Shown in pieces: positions 63,559-64,000 of a DNA stretch of 64,000 bases (the stretch's first letter is position 1; each line of letters starts with the position of its first letter). The stretch covers positions 1,302,001-1,366,000 of the forward strand of contig NZ_AP022587.1 of the NCBI RefSeq assembly GCF_010731715.1, read 5' to 3'. The position numbers and the translations under genes are program-made. Source of the DNA: Mycobacterium stomatepiae (GTDB lineage: Bacteria > Actinomycetota > Actinomycetes > Mycobacteriales > Mycobacteriaceae). The notes below the pieces were generated by a model. It did no database searches, was not told the DNA's origin, and saw only the letters and a list, made by a program, of their open reading frames with translations.

Positions 63559-63948
63559 GTGAAGAGGCAGCTTCGGCGCGCAACGGCCTGGCTGGGACTC
63601 ACGCCCGATCCGGAACAGTCTCTGCCCGAGCTTCTCGCCCGCCTGGAGGGCGGATCAGCCCTGCCCGAAGAGCAAGACCGGGTCACCAGGCTGATCCTGC
63701 GTGGCACCGGGAGACGCTGGTTGCGCTACCTCGACCGCGCCGCTCAGCTTGCTCTCAATGCCGTCGACGGGCGCGCCGGAGACCCCGCGACGGCCCTCGC
63801 CGTCGCTCAAGTCGTGCTCCATCACGACCAGATGTTGATCGGGTTACCTGGCGACGCGTACCGCCGCACGAGCGACCGTCGAAAGCTCCTCGCCGCTGCC
63901 ATCCCCGCGCTCGAGACGCTTGCTGATAACCGAAGGAAAATGCCATGA
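63559..63948 (+). CDS. Hypothetical protein, 129 residues
   Basis: AGGAGG at 63548-63553 sits 5 bases before GTG 63559; ATG 63556 is in the same frame but only 2 bases from the site. The product is helical, with LDRAAQLALNAVDGRAGDPATALAVAQVVLHHDQMLIG in the middle; no signal peptide, cysteine or known motif. Divergent from the Rieske gene and coupled (ATGA) to the next frame. I do not recognise the family. Confidence 0.65.
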   Translation: MKRQLRRATAWLGLTPDPEQSLPELLARLEGGSALPEEQDRVTRLILRGTGRRWLRYLDRAAQLALNAVDGRAGDPATALAVAQVVLHHDQMLIGLPGDAYRRTSDRRKLLAAAIPALETLADNRRKMP

Positions 63949-64000
63949 AACTGATGTCGATACGGACGCCTGTCAGGGGTACGGCCTCTGCCAAGCAGCC
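63945..64000 (+). CDS. Start of a gene running off the right edge
   Basis: ATG 63945 overlaps the previous stop (ATGA) and opens MKLMSIRTPVRGTASAKQ..., 18 codons visible. The opening is reminiscent of fumarylacetoacetate-hydrolase-family proteins but too short to assign. Confidence 0.5.
   Translation, partial: MKLMSIRTPVRGTASAKQ

Overview
The window is mycobacterial chromosome. The evidence is high GC, many GTG starts, start/stop overlaps between neighbours, mycobacterial lipoproteins (LprG, LprH), the LprG-P55 pair, mIHF, and near-complete gene-order agreement (inverted) with the M. tuberculosis segment from about Rv1377c to Rv1421. It looks like a nontuberculous species. PE15/PPE20, vapBC10, cyp132 and PE_PGRS25, which interrupt this segment in M. 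tuberculosis as I recall it, are absent, so I do not name a species.

Positions 1-20.3 kb are conserved core: the start of rapZ, uvrC, a secreted hemophore-family protein, lprH (cut by an in-frame TAG), a riboflavin block (ribH, ribBA, ribE, ribD) interleaved with lprG-P55 and small secreted or unknown proteins, then rpe, rsmB, fmt, a methyltransferase with its MarR-type neighbour, priA, a YhhN membrane protein and the esterases lipI-lipH. At 20.3-22.7 kb a Baeyer-Villiger monooxygenase survives only as its first ~100 codons and runs into an AT-richer amidase gene. Positions 22.7-36.0 kb are again core on the minus strand: metK, coaBC, rpoZ, gmk, mihF, then the pyrimidine operon pyrR-pyrB-pyrC-(Rv1382-like)-carA-carB-pyrF. 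A textbook PyrR-binding hairpin lies in the pyrR leader.

Positions 36-64 kb are accessory. They hold a small cellulose-binding-module protein, a methyltransferase, a tandem DUF6065 pair that looks gene-converted, a decayed flavin monooxygenase, a serine-hydrolase/beta-lactamase-fold protein and a GNAT enzyme, followed by three catabolic-looking modules. (i) At 41.8-48.5 kb, minus strand: HutC-type regulator, 2[4Fe-4S] ferredoxin, substrate-binding lipoprotein with a NosL-like tail, ABC permease, ABC ATPase, and an AprA-like flavoprotein fused to C-terminal HEAT repeats. It is a tightly coupled but partly frameshifted operon. (ii) At 48.9-52.8 kb, plus strand and AT-richer: an isocitrate-lyase/PEP-mutase family lyase, LeuC-like and LeuD-like hydratase subunits and a broken isochorismatase-fold hydrolase, with a MarR regulator. 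This is compatible with breakdown of a (di)alkylmaleate-type acid. (iii) At 54.8-63.3 kb, minus strand: Rieske oxygenase, TetR, PotD-B-C-A-type transporter, flavin amine oxidase and aldehyde dehydrogenase, an eight-gene operon for uptake and oxidation of an amine or quaternary-ammonium compound.

The core genes are open end to end apart from lprH, whereas 39-54 kb carries at least five separate reading-frame lesions, some with internal deletions. That pattern favours real decay of acquired functions, although single-base indels in homopolymers could also be assembly errors.
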